Positions 1-7,504 of a DNA stretch of 16,158 nt are shown piece after piece (the stretch's first letter is position 1; the number at the start of each line of letters is the position of its first letter). This stretch comes from CAZBQG01 sp964493945 (GTDB taxonomy: Bacteria > Pseudomonadota > Alphaproteobacteria > Rhodospirillales > UBA2165). The stretch spans positions 1-16,158 of the forward strand of contig CAZBQG010000084.1 in assembly GCA_964493945.1 (NCBI GenBank). Reading direction: 5' to 3'. The notes beneath the pieces were generated by a model that worked only from the letters and a program-made list of their open reading frames with translations, was not told where the DNA came from and ran no database searches. The translations under genes were made by a program, and so were the position numbers.

Positions 1-49
1 GGTGTTTGAATCACAAGCTGGTTAATCAGGCGGTAATTGAGTACAGAAC

Positions 50-778
50 CTAGGCTTTCTCATCGAGTTCCTTGTAATGGCGGAAGACGCCCTGCTCGTT
101 GAAGGCCAGACGGCGCCCGGAGGCGAGATAGGCCCGGATGCGCGGGCGGGCCGCCACCATGTCATAGAGCGCCGCGCAGCGCGGATGATCCTTTTCCAGC
201 CTGGCCATCATGTTGGGCAGGGCGTAACGCAGGCCCGAAAGGACCTGAAACAAAGACAGATCGGTATAAGACAACCGCGCCCCCACCAGATGCCCTTTGC
301 CTTTAGTGTTCTGGGCCAAAACTTTTTCGAAATATGCCAGATATTTGGGTGCCCGCATTTCATGGAATTCCACGGCCCGGCGTTTGGATTCCCGGCGCTG
401 ATCCTCGTAATAGAGCCGCCCGCCGATGGGATGGTGGATGTCGTGGCTCTCGTCGAGAAAATCGGCCAGGGTCAGCTGCAATTGATTGGCCCACAGAGCT
501 CCCTGTTGGCTTTTCGGCGCAAGCCCGTGGCGGGGGCCCAGATACATCAGAATATTGGCCGTCTGCCCGATAAGCAGTTTGCCGGCCTTTAAAAATGGCG
601 GCGCGAAGGGTGGGTAGGGAACTTTCTTGCCATTGAGCAATTTCAGCATGGCGGGCACGCCATTTTTACCGGACCCCCTGGCCACATCCACATAATCGGC
701 GCCCGCTTCTTCCAGAGCTAGCCGCACCGCCTCGCCGCGCCCCTGGATTCCCGGCCAATAATAAAGTTCATAACGCAT
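50..778 (-). CDS. Glutathione S-transferase family protein
   Basis: Cytosolic GST-like protein of 242 residues, expected to bind glutathione and conjugate it to, or remove groups from, electrophilic substrates. The N-terminal thioredoxin-like half opens with YELYYWPGIQGRGEAVRLAL. Tyr7 aligns with the catalytic tyrosine of alpha/pi/sigma-type GSTs. A later PPFLKAG...QTANILMYLG stretch matches the glutathione gamma-glutamyl binding region, although the usual Ser of the Q-S pair is Thr here. The helical C-terminal half holds LSYTDLSLF, which fits the GST N-capping box. I chose the ATG at 778 over an in-frame ATG at 802 because GGAGG lies six bases before 778. The longer start would place that Shine-Dalgarno inside the gene. 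It is divergent from the amidase gene with 65 bases between start codons, so the two may share control. Family is clear; substrate is unknown. Confidence 0.88.
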   Translation of the reverse strand: MRYELYYWPGIQGRGEAVRLALEEAGADYVDVARGSGKNGVPAMLKLLNGKKVPYPPFAPPFLKAGKLLIGQTANILMYLGPRHGLAPKSQQGALWANQLQLTLADFLDESHDIHHPIGGRLYYEDQRRESKRRAVEFHEMRAPKYLAYFEKVLAQNTKGKGHLVGARLSYTDLSLFQVLSGLRYALPNMMARLEKDHPRCAALYDMVAARPRIRAYLASGRRLAFNEQGVFRHYKELDEKA

Positions 779-781
779 AAC

Positions 782-812
782 TTGCCTCCCCATACCGTCC
801 ATCTGTTAGAAT
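782..812 (+). promoter_or_regulatory. Candidate sigma-70-type promoter for the amidase operon
   Basis: TTGCCT at 782-787 and TAGAAT at 807-812 (five of six matches to TATAAT) are separated by 19 bases, which is longer than ideal. Transcription would start near 819, leaving a short leader with the GGGAGG Shine-Dalgarno at about 830-835 before the ATG at 844. The -35 candidate overlaps the ribosome binding site of the divergent GST gene. This is a pattern match only. Confidence 0.3.
785..789 (-). promoter_or_regulatory. Ribosome binding site of the GST gene
   Basis: On the minus strand this reads GGAGG and ends six bases before the ATG at 776-778. It decides the start of the GST gene against the upstream in-frame ATG at 800-802. 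Confidence 0.75.
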
Positions 813-843
813 TTGGCACGGAGCGCCCAGGGAGGCTACTAAA

Positions 844-2208
844 ATGAGCAAGGAACCCATCTACGATCCGCGCGCACCGGTCATGGTGCCCTTCCACAGC
901 GCCCGGCCCGCCTTCATGGATGGCATAGACAGCCCCCGCGCCTATCTGGAACGCTGCATCCAGGTGATGGAGGCCCGCGAAGGCGTGATCAAGGCCTTCG
1001 TCAATATAAATCTGGAAGGCGCGCGCCGGGCCGCCGATGCCGCCGGTCAGCGCTACAAGGATGGCAGGCCCGCCTCGGTACTGGATGGCATGCCCCTGGT
1101 GGTCAAGGATGTGATCGACACCGAAGACATGCCGACCGAATATGGCAGCGAAATGTTTATAGGCCGCCAGCCCGAATGGGATGCGGCCTGTATCTATTGG
1201 CTGCGGCGGGCCGGCGTGGTGATCACCGGCAAAACAGTCACCGCCGAATTCGCCACCCGCCCCGCCGGCCCGACGCGCAATCCCTATGATCTTGAGCGAA
1301 CACCCGGCGGATCATCGTCGGGCTCGGGCGCCGCCGTCGGCGCGGGTATGGCGCCGGTGGGGTTAGGCACCCAGGTGCGGGGCTCCGTTCTGCGCCCGGC
1401 GTCCTATTGCGGAACCTACGCCATCAAACCCACCTACGGGGTGATCACGCTGAACGGGATACTCACCACTTCCCGGGGCATCAATCATCTGGGCACATTG
1501 GCGGCCAGCCTGGAAGATGCCTGGCTGACGCTCCATTGGACGTCGCGCAACGCCGGCGGCGAGATCAGCCACACCCATTTGCCGGGCAAGACCCAAATGC
1601 CTGCCCCGGCCCGCCCGGACCGGCTGATACGGCTGGAGACGGTGGGCTGGCAAAGCACTTCGGATGAGGTGAAAGCCGTGTTTGAGGATTTCCTTGACCT
1701 CCTGGCCCATGAGGGCTGCGAAATCATCGGCCGGGAGGATGACCCGGAGGTGGACCGCGTCGAGCGCATGTTCGAAGACACCAACGAAATCTCCTCGGCA
1801 CTCAGCACCTGGGAAGGCCGCTACCCCATGCTTTTATGGGGCGAACGGGGCGCCCAACATCTTTCCGAAATGGCGCTGAAGGGGATCGAGGAAAAAGAGG
1901 CTATGGACCCGGATGCCTATATCCATGCCCTGCAGCGGGCCGATGCCATGCGCCAGGCCTATGGGCCCCTGGCCGGCAAGGCCGACGCCTGCATCGCCCT
2001 GACAGCCGACGGGCCCGCACCCAAGGGCATGAATACGGGCGATGTGGCTTTTTGCGATCCTTTTTCGCTTTTGCATGTGCCGGCGCTTACGCTTCCCATC
2101 TTTTCCTTTGACGGCCTGCCTTTGGGCCTGCAACTTACGGGCTTCGCCGGGAACGATGCCCGCCTTGTGGTGCAAGGCGCCTGGATCAGGGATTTCGCGT
2201 TAGGCTAA
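844..2208 (+). CDS. Amidase-signature family hydrolase
   Basis: Hydrolase of 454 residues from the amidase-signature family, which cleaves amide bonds (or transfers ammonia, as in GatA) with a Ser-cisSer-Lys triad. The triad is visible: Lys88 in PLVVKD, Ser157 in the Gly/Ser-rich GGSSSGSG, and Ser181 in GTQVRGSVLRPASYCG. The 24-residue spacing between Ser157 and Ser181 equals that of FAAH. Arg179 is odd, because it takes the place of the first Gly of the usual GGS oxyanion-hole turn. No signal peptide is seen, so it should act in the cytoplasm. It is first in the plus-strand run, with GGGAGG upstream of the ATG. The lack of gatB and gatC nearby and the divergent loop argue against a role in Glu-tRNA(Gln) amidation. 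A catabolic amidase for an amide in this pathway is the likely role; the substrate is not known. Confidence 0.9.
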   Translation: MSKEPIYDPRAPVMVPFHSARPAFMDGIDSPRAYLERCIQVMEAREGVIKAFVNINLEGARRAADAAGQRYKDGRPASVLDGMPLVVKDVIDTEDMPTEYGSEMFIGRQPEWDAACIYWLRRAGVVITGKTVTAEFATRPAGPTRNPYDLERTPGGSSSGSGAAVGAGMAPVGLGTQVRGSVLRPASYCGTYAIKPTYGVITLNGILTTSRGINHLGTLAASLEDAWLTLHWTSRNAGGEISHTHLPGKTQMPAPARPDRLIRLETVGWQSTSDEVKAVFEDFLDLLAHEGCEIIGREDDPEVDRVERMFEDTNEISSALSTWEGRYPMLLWGERGAQHLSEMALKGIEEKEAMDPDAYIHALQRADAMRQAYGPLAGKADACIALTADGPAPKGMNTGDVAFCDPFSLLHVPALTLPIFSFDGLPLGLQLTGFAGNDARLVVQGAWIRDFALG

Positions 2209-2224
2209 AAACAAGGGGAACGAA

Positions 2225-2770
2225 ATGACACGCATACCTCCGGTTACCAGAGAAGAAATGAGCGATGAGCAAAAGCGGGTTTATGATGATGTAAAGGCCA
2301 CCACGGGCCGCGTGGGCGGACCGTCGCTGGGCTATATCTATTCGCCGGGCCTTTGGGAATCCAATAATCAAGTCAGCGATTATATTCAGGATTGCGGTAT
2401 TACCCAGGCCCAGACCAGGATCGCGGCCATCGTCACCGCGCGCTTTTGGGAAGCCCAATATCCCTGGGCAGTCCAGGTCCAGGCCGCCCTAGCAGCCGGC
2501 GTGGACCGGGCGGTAGTAGATGCGGTCAATGATGGGCGCCCACCCGATTTACCCGACGCCGGGGACCAAGTGGTCTACGACATCGCCACCGAAATTCTGA
2601 ACACCAAAAAGGTAAGCCAGACGACTTATGACAAGGCCGTCGAAGTGATCGGCTATCAGGGTCTGGTGGATGCGGTGGGCGTGGTTGGTCATTTCACACT
2701 GGTGGGCATGGTGGCGATCACCGCCGAGGTCGATCCGCCGCCAGACGCGCCGGTGGCGCTTAACGTTTAG
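2225..2770 (+). CDS. Carboxymuconolactone decarboxylase-like protein
   Basis: Small helical protein of 181 residues from the CMD/AhpD-like superfamily. The recognisable order is EQKRVYDDV near residue 15, RVGGPSLGYIYSPGLW (29-44), the core TARFWEAQYPWAVQVQ (71-86), VYDIATEIL (127-135) and a C-terminal VGVVGHFTLVGM helix. It has only one cysteine (Cys57), so it lacks the CxxC of AhpD peroxidases. The His that usually follows the YxW core by three residues is Gln84. The family includes the protocatechuate-pathway decarboxylase and many unassigned proteins in aromatic catabolic clusters, so a decarboxylase or isomerase-like role is possible but unproven. AAGGGGA precedes the ATG, and the gene follows the amidase by 16 bases, so it should be co-transcribed. 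Confidence 0.82.
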   Translation: MTRIPPVTREEMSDEQKRVYDDVKATTGRVGGPSLGYIYSPGLWESNNQVSDYIQDCGITQAQTRIAAIVTARFWEAQYPWAVQVQAALAAGVDRAVVDAVNDGRPPDLPDAGDQVVYDIATEILNTKKVSQTTYDKAVEVIGYQGLVDAVGVVGHFTLVGMVAITAEVDPPPDAPVALNV

Positions 2771-2783
2771 GCCAATTGCCTCC

Positions 2784-4139
2784 ATGAAAAGCCGGACCAG
2801 CGCCGCCGGGCTTGCGGTGCTCACCCTTGGCACGCTGGTTTATCCGCTGGATAGCTCGGTGAATGTGGCCTTTCCCTACATCACCGAGCATTTCGCCCAG
2901 CCCATGTCGGCGACCCGGCTTTTGGTCATCAGTTTCGTCCTCACCTCGGCCAGTATTTTGCTGGTCTGCGGACGGATCGGTGATCTTTGGGGCTATCGGC
3001 GTGTGTTGCAGGCGGGGTTGGCACTAAGCCTTGCCGCCTTCGTTATCATCGGACTGGCGCCCAGTTACGGAATTTTGCTGATGGGGCGCATCGTGCAAGG
3101 CGTGGGTGCTGCCCTCATCGCAAGCTGTGGTCCGGCGCTGAGCATGGGTTTGTTCGGCGAAGACGCCCGGGGCCGGGCCATCGGCTTTTATACCATGATC
3201 GTCGTCCTCTCCATGGCGGCGGGGCCCCTGTTGGGCGGCTGGCTGGTGGAAAACTGGGGGTGGAGCGCGGTCTTTTGGTTCAGGGCCCCCTTGGCCTTTC
3301 TGGCATTGATCATGTCCCCCCAGCTCAGCGCACCCGATTTCCGAGAGCAAAGCGCCTTCGATTACCGGGGCGCCGGCCTGATGAGCACCACCATTATTCT
3401 TTTCTTCGTCTCACTCAACCTGGCCTGGGGCCATGGCGGTTTGGCGGCGGGCGTCGGATTGGTGGCCCTGATCAGCGCGACACTTCTCATTCGCCAACAG
3501 CGCCTGAGCCCGGCACCGATCATCGATCTGGCTTATTTCCGAGCTTTGGATTTCAGCCTGATCAATATCTCAAGCCTGCTGGTCAATTTCACAACTTTCG
3601 CCATCATGCTGTTGGTGCCCTTTTACCTGCGCCGCATGAGCGATTTTTCGGTCCTGGAAGCGGGGTTGGCTCTGGCCGCCCATCCGGCGGGGACGGCGCT
3701 GGCGTCATATGGGGTTGGCCGGCTCCTGGGCAGGCCCTCTGCGTCCATAATTGCGCCGCGCCTGGCCTATGGGGGGATTTTGATGGCGGCGGTGGGGCTT
3801 TGGCTGATCGGCGGCTGGGGCGCGGGGCTGGGTCTCGCTGCTATTTCAGTCAATCTTTTGTTCACCGGCCTGGGGCTGGGCCTGTTCCAGGCGTCCTACA
3901 TGTTCATCATCACCGGCGCCATTCCGCCCGAACATAGGGGCGTGGCGGGCAGCCTGGCGACCAACACAAGGACCTTCGGCATCATGATCGCGGCCACCTC
4001 GGTGTTCGAAGCTTTCCGGGCGCTGGAAGCCTCCAATAGTTTCATGACCAGCTTTCAGACCTTGTTCCAATCCGCGGCCGCCGTCCCCGCCTGCGTGATC
4101 GTCATGGCCGGGCTGATCCGGTTAGGACACGGCAGATAA
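2784..4139 (+). CDS. MFS transporter, drug:H+ antiporter (DHA)-like
   Basis: Inner-membrane major facilitator of 451 residues with many hydrophobic helices. The first helix carries LVYPLDSSVNVAFP (Asp23), the motif typical of DHA2-type exporters. Motif A is GRIGDLWGYRR at residues 63-73, a motif B-like segment is GRIVQGVGAA (101-110), and the antiporter motif C region is GFYTMIVVLSMAAGPLLGG (about 134-152). The reading frame is open for another 38 codons upstream, but that part overlaps the CMD-like gene and is not hydrophobic. The ATG at 2784 gives a normal N-terminus. No good Shine-Dalgarno precedes it, so translation may depend on ribosomes finishing the CMD gene 13 bases upstream. It probably moves a pathway substrate, intermediate or toxic product across the inner membrane; direction and cargo cannot be read. 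Confidence 0.88.
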   Translation: MKSRTSAAGLAVLTLGTLVYPLDSSVNVAFPYITEHFAQPMSATRLLVISFVLTSASILLVCGRIGDLWGYRRVLQAGLALSLAAFVIIGLAPSYGILLMGRIVQGVGAALIASCGPALSMGLFGEDARGRAIGFYTMIVVLSMAAGPLLGGWLVENWGWSAVFWFRAPLAFLALIMSPQLSAPDFREQSAFDYRGAGLMSTTIILFFVSLNLAWGHGGLAAGVGLVALISATLLIRQQRLSPAPIIDLAYFRALDFSLINISSLLVNFTTFAIMLLVPFYLRRMSDFSVLEAGLALAAHPAGTALASYGVGRLLGRPSASIIAPRLAYGGILMAAVGLWLIGGWGAGLGLAAISVNLLFTGLGLGLFQASYMFIITGAIPPEHRGVAGSLATNTRTFGIMIAATSVFEAFRALEASNSFMTSFQTLFQSAAAVPACVIVMAGLIRLGHGR

Positions 4140-4161
4140 TTTTTAATGGATAATTGATCCC

Positions 4162-4620
4162 GTGATTACGTTGAACCAAGCCAATCAAATCATCGAAGCC
4201 ATATTGGTGAAGGGCCGGGAACTGGACTGCCGGCCCCTGGCCGTGGTCGTCACCGAACCCGGCGCCATCGTCAAGGCCTTCCAGAAAGAAGACCATGCGG
4301 CCATGATCCGGTTTGAAATGGCCTATGGGAAGGCCTATGCCGCCTTGGCCATGGGCCGGTCTTCGAGCATGGTCCGCCAGCGGACCGAGGAGCGGCCCAT
4401 CTTCATGGAATATTTGATCAAGGCATCGGATGATAAAATCTTCCCGGAAGGGGGCGGGCAATTGATCCGGAACACGGACGGCAATGTGGTCGGCGCCGTC
4501 GGCGTGACAGGTGATACCCAGGAATGCGACGATGAACTGGCAATGGCGGGCATCCGCGCCGCAGGCCTCAAATGTGATGAGGATTGCGGAGATATGGGCA
4601 ATAAAGTCCGCCTGTCCTAG
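4162..4620 (+). CDS. GlcG/HbpS-like heme-degrading-domain protein (DUF336)
   Basis: Protein of 152 residues, the usual size of the GlcG/HbpS family (PF03928). Family hallmarks are the N-terminal LNQANQIIEA helix, LAVVVTEPGAIVKAF, AYGKAYAALAMG, the Gly-rich PEGGGQLIRN, and VVGAVGVTGDTQECDDELAMAGI near the end. Some members bind heme or cobalamin and others are found in glycolate or aromatic operons with no known activity. The start is a GTG at 4162 with only a weak upstream purine stretch. The next plausible start is a TTG at 4171, so the N-terminus is uncertain by a few residues. It lies 22 bases after the MFS gene and 13 before the VOC gene. A cofactor- or ligand-binding helper role is possible but not shown. 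Confidence 0.85.
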   Translation: MITLNQANQIIEAILVKGRELDCRPLAVVVTEPGAIVKAFQKEDHAAMIRFEMAYGKAYAALAMGRSSSMVRQRTEERPIFMEYLIKASDDKIFPEGGGQLIRNTDGNVVGAVGVTGDTQECDDELAMAGIRAAGLKCDEDCGDMGNKVRLS

Positions 4621-4633
4621 GAGGTAAAAAAAC

Positions 4634-5452
4634 ATGGCTGAGATTGCAACGTTGGATCATACGGGCATCAATGTTCAATTTGGCATGGACCAGGCCTGTG
4701 GCCTGTTTTCCGGTCTTGGATTTTCCCTGACCGAGAGGGGCTATCACTCCATGGGGTCCATCAACCATCTAATGGTATTCGGCCCCGATTATCTGGAATT
4801 GGTCGGCCTGCCGCCTGGGACGGAGAACCCGCTTACCAATTATGGCGCCATGGCACCGGGTATCAATGGTCTGGTCTTCAGAACAACGGATGTGGATGTC
4901 ACCTTTACCCATTTGCAGGAAATCGACATGGATGTCGCACCGCCAAAATCCTTTACCCGGCCCGTCCGCACGGCCGAAGGCGAGGCCATGGCCAGCTTCC
5001 GCACGGTAGCCGTCCGCCCCGGCATCTTTCCCGGTGGCCGGGTCTATTTTTGTGAACATGGTACGCCCGAACTGGTCTGGCGCACGGAATGGCAAAACCA
5101 CGCCAACGGCGCCCTAGCCACGCCTGAATTCGTCATCGCCTCCGGCGCGAACGAAAAGGAGGCTGAAGATTTGGCCCACCTCCTTCATTCGGATTTAATT
5201 GGAGCTGGCAATGCGCTGGAGGTGCCTCTGGCCCAGGGAAAAATAAGTGTTTTGACGGGTGCAGCCTACCGGGAGCGTTATGGTGCGTTGGCCTCCCCCA
5301 TGGAGGAACGCAGCTCCATCTTTGGCGCTTTGGTGTTCCGGGCCGAAAACCTTGATGGTATCCGCAGCGTCGATGCCCCCATGATGGATGAGGCGGACCG
5401 GGTGGTGGTGCGCGAGGCAAATTTCGATTGCGTCCTGGAATTTGTTCTTTAG
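4634..5452 (+). CDS. VOC superfamily protein (glyoxalase-like domain)
   Basis: Protein of 272 residues with a vicinal-oxygen-chelate fold, most like the Glyoxalase_3 type. The first module starts LDHTGINV, where His9 is the usual first metal ligand, and continues to FGPDYLELVGLP with Glu55 as a likely second ligand. A second, more diverged module follows, with EFVIASGANEKEAEDLAHLL around residues 166-185. VOC enzymes include extradiol dioxygenases, glyoxalases, epimerases and thiol transferases. The sequence alone does not separate these, but the company of ligase, amidase and Mo-enzyme genes favours a catabolic role. AGGAGGT lies just before the ATG and overlaps the end of the GlcG-like gene, which is the strongest Shine-Dalgarno in the operon. 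Confidence 0.85.
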   Translation: MAEIATLDHTGINVQFGMDQACGLFSGLGFSLTERGYHSMGSINHLMVFGPDYLELVGLPPGTENPLTNYGAMAPGINGLVFRTTDVDVTFTHLQEIDMDVAPPKSFTRPVRTAEGEAMASFRTVAVRPGIFPGGRVYFCEHGTPELVWRTEWQNHANGALATPEFVIASGANEKEAEDLAHLLHSDLIGAGNALEVPLAQGKISVLTGAAYRERYGALASPMEERSSIFGALVFRAENLDGIRSVDAPMMDEADRVVVREANFDCVLEFVL

Positions 5453-5524
5453 CCCGTTTTGAAAATCCCTATTGAGTTATCAAGGGCCGGCAGCTATCCA
5501 TGATCTCTGTAATGGGGGTGGGAT

Positions 5525-6526
5525 ATGGACGCAGGTGAAGTCAAGGAACTGGGCCGGGAGCTGGGCGCCGATCTGGTGGGCATCGCCAGTGTTGCGGCGC
5601 TGGAAGCCTTTCCACCCGATCCGCGCCATCCGCAAATTCCAAGCCGCATTTCGCCCCATGGCAAAAGCGTCGTGGTTATGGCCAAGCACATCCCCGCCGC
5701 CGCCTTCCGCGCCCGCATCGGGGCGACAGTGCGTTATATGGACAATCTGGTGATCCGGCGCATCGACCGGATCGCCCACCGCCTGGCCCGGGTTCTGGAG
5801 GCCAAAGGAATCCGCGCTCTGGCGACCATCACCAACGAGACCGATTGGGAACTCAAAAAAGGTACCTATGGCTATCTCAGCAACCGCCATCTGGCGGTGG
5901 AAGCGGGGCTCGGCACCTTGGGGCTCAATTGCAATCTGGTGACGCCCGAATATGGCTCCAGGGTCTATGTGGCGGCGGTGTTGACCGAGCATGAATTCGA
6001 AGCCGGCGGCCCCCGCACCGAACAACTCTGCATCGGCGAGAGCTGTTCACGTTGCCTTTATGGCTGCCCGGCCGACGCGGTGGGTCATTTTGCCCTGGAT
6101 AAGCGGTCCTGTTCGACCCGCGCCCAGATTTTCGGTTTCGCCGGCTTCACCGGCCATGTGGGAGAGGTGGTAGGTACGGAGGCGGAGACCTGGAAGAAGC
6201 ATATCTATGCCCCCCGCAGCATCGGATTTTGGCAGGCCATGACCCGCGTCGCCGGCTGTTTCGGCGCCTGCCCCCGCTGCCACGGGGTGTGCCCCATCGG
6301 AGACGATTATGAGACTTTTCTAACCGGGGAACAAAAAGCCATACCCGAAAAGACTCCGGAAAAAGTAGCCAGAGGCCGGGATTTCAAGGAGGCCCGGAAA
6401 GGCGGCACCAGCGGTGCGGGGCTGGATGACTGGAATATCCGCTGGGTCGGACCGGACGGCTATAGCGGCGCAAGTTTGCGCCGTCAGAAGGCCGCCAGAC
6501 GCGAAGTGAAAGCGGATGGAGATTGA
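5525..6526 (+). CDS. Double [4Fe-4S] protein, reductive-dehalogenase/QueG-like (paralogue 1)
   Basis: Cytoplasmic protein of 333 residues with the core of the reductive dehalogenase/epoxyqueuosine reductase superfamily. It has LGADLVGIA (13-21), then AVEAGLGTLGLN (124-135) with TPEYGSRVYV (140-149), then two cluster motifs. The first is C-x4-C-x2-C-x3-CP (Cys169, 174, 177, 181) and the second C-x3-C-x2-C-x3-CP (Cys245, 249, 252, 256). Known relatives use a corrinoid next to the clusters. It lacks a Tat signal (unlike respiratory RdhA) and the C-terminal repeats of QueG. The QueG catalytic Asp has no clear counterpart, so tRNA modification is unlikely. GGGGGTGGG precedes the ATG. It is one of a tandem pair; the next gene starts nine bases after its stop. 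It likely carries out or feeds electrons to a reductive step; substrate and cofactor are unknown. Confidence 0.82.
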   Translation: MDAGEVKELGRELGADLVGIASVAALEAFPPDPRHPQIPSRISPHGKSVVVMAKHIPAAAFRARIGATVRYMDNLVIRRIDRIAHRLARVLEAKGIRALATITNETDWELKKGTYGYLSNRHLAVEAGLGTLGLNCNLVTPEYGSRVYVAAVLTEHEFEAGGPRTEQLCIGESCSRCLYGCPADAVGHFALDKRSCSTRAQIFGFAGFTGHVGEVVGTEAETWKKHIYAPRSIGFWQAMTRVAGCFGACPRCHGVCPIGDDYETFLTGEQKAIPEKTPEKVARGRDFKEARKGGTSGAGLDDWNIRWVGPDGYSGASLRRQKAARREVKADGD

Positions 6527-6535
6527 GGATAAACC

Positions 6536-7504
6536 ATGGATAAACCAGCCAAAGAAAAACTGACCGCCCAAATGATCAAGGCCAAGGCCCGGGAGCTGGG
6601 CGCCGAGTTGGTGGGCATCGCCGATGGGCGGGAGATGGACGCAAACCCACCCGATCCGGCCAATCCACGCCGCCCGTCGGATATCAGCGGGCCCGATGCC
6701 CACCGGGTTATCATTTTGGGGATGCATGTGCTGGGCGGCACCTCGCGCCTGACGGAATGGAACAGCCGGCACAAATATCACAACGATGAATTGACCCTGA
6801 CGGCCCTGGAGGAAATCGCCCTCGATCTGGTCTATTGGCTGGAGGGTCATGGCCATACCGGGCTCATCATACCCCATCACATGGTCGAGCCGGTGGATCC
6901 GGCGGCCGATCCGACTGGCTACAACCCGCCCCTGTTGTCTTTGGATCACGCGGCGGTGGAGGCCGGTCTGGGCACTTTGGGGCTGAACCTGCAATTGATC
7001 ACGCCTGAATACGGGCCCCGTGTGTTGCTCATCGGCGTGCTTACCTCGGTCCCCGTCGAAGCTGGCCAAATAATGGAAGAGGCGCTCTGCCTTGGGCCTT
7101 CATGCGGGCGCTGCCTCACCGCCTGCCCGGGCGATGCCGTCCTCCATTGGGAGCGGGACCGGGAGGCTTGCGAAGAATTCAAATCCCCAAGCGGGTTTCC
7201 CCAGGCTGCTGAATTTCTGGAGCGTTTCGCCGAAGAGGAAGATATGGAGGCCAGGCGGGGCATGCTGCGGTCGCGCCAAAGCTTTGATCTTTGGCAGGGG
7301 ATCATCCGGGGCGCGGGCGTGGTGGTCGGCTGCCGCCGCTGCCAGGATGTGTGCCCGGTGGGAGAAGACTACCAAACCATGATCGGCGATGCCCTGGACG
7401 AGATCGCCGAGAACACGTCCGAAAAAACCGAACGCCTGAAGGGTATGACCACCGCCGGGGAACAAGGCACGGTTCCCGCCGGTGCCCGTTGGATCGGCGG
7501 CTGA
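6536..7504 (+). CDS. Double [4Fe-4S] protein, reductive-dehalogenase/QueG-like (paralogue 2)
   Basis: Protein of 322 residues, a diverged paralogue of the preceding gene. Shared landmarks are ARELGAELVGIAD (18-30), DHAAVEAGLGTLGLN (137-151) and ITPEYGPRV (155-163), close to the RdhA core. The first cluster motif is C-x4-C-x2-C-x3-CP (Cys185, 190, 193, 197). The second has only C-x2-C-x3-CP (Cys266, 269, 273), because the extra leading Cys of paralogue 1 is Val263 here. An acidic insertion of roughly 20 residues lies between the two motifs (about 225-245). No signal peptide is seen. TGAGGAT precedes the ATG. The stop TGA shares its last base with the ATG of the ligase gene, so the two are probably translationally coupled. 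The pair may form a heterodimer; this is inference. Confidence 0.82.
   Translation: MDKPAKEKLTAQMIKAKARELGAELVGIADGREMDANPPDPANPRRPSDISGPDAHRVIILGMHVLGGTSRLTEWNSRHKYHNDELTLTALEEIALDLVYWLEGHGHTGLIIPHHMVEPVDPAADPTGYNPPLLSLDHAAVEAGLGTLGLNLQLITPEYGPRVLLIGVLTSVPVEAGQIMEEALCLGPSCGRCLTACPGDAVLHWERDREACEEFKSPSGFPQAAEFLERFAEEEDMEARRGMLRSRQSFDLWQGIIRGAGVVVGCRRCQDVCPVGEDYQTMIGDALDEIAENTSEKTERLKGMTTAGEQGTVPAGARWIGG

Noticed and set aside
2987..3937. 316-codon plus-strand frame inside the MFS gene
   Set aside because: It is out of frame with a clear membrane transporter, and its product lacks hydrophobic helices.
5472..5500. Possible internal promoter TTGAGT-N17-TATCCA before the first Fe-S gene
   Set aside because: Only four and three of six bases match the consensus; it was kept out of the features although the 72-base gap here is the largest in the operon.
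5525..7504. queG (epoxyqueuosine reductase) for either Fe-S gene
   Set aside because: Both lack the region equivalent to the QueG catalytic Asp and the C-terminal repeats; the tandem, catabolic context also argues against it.
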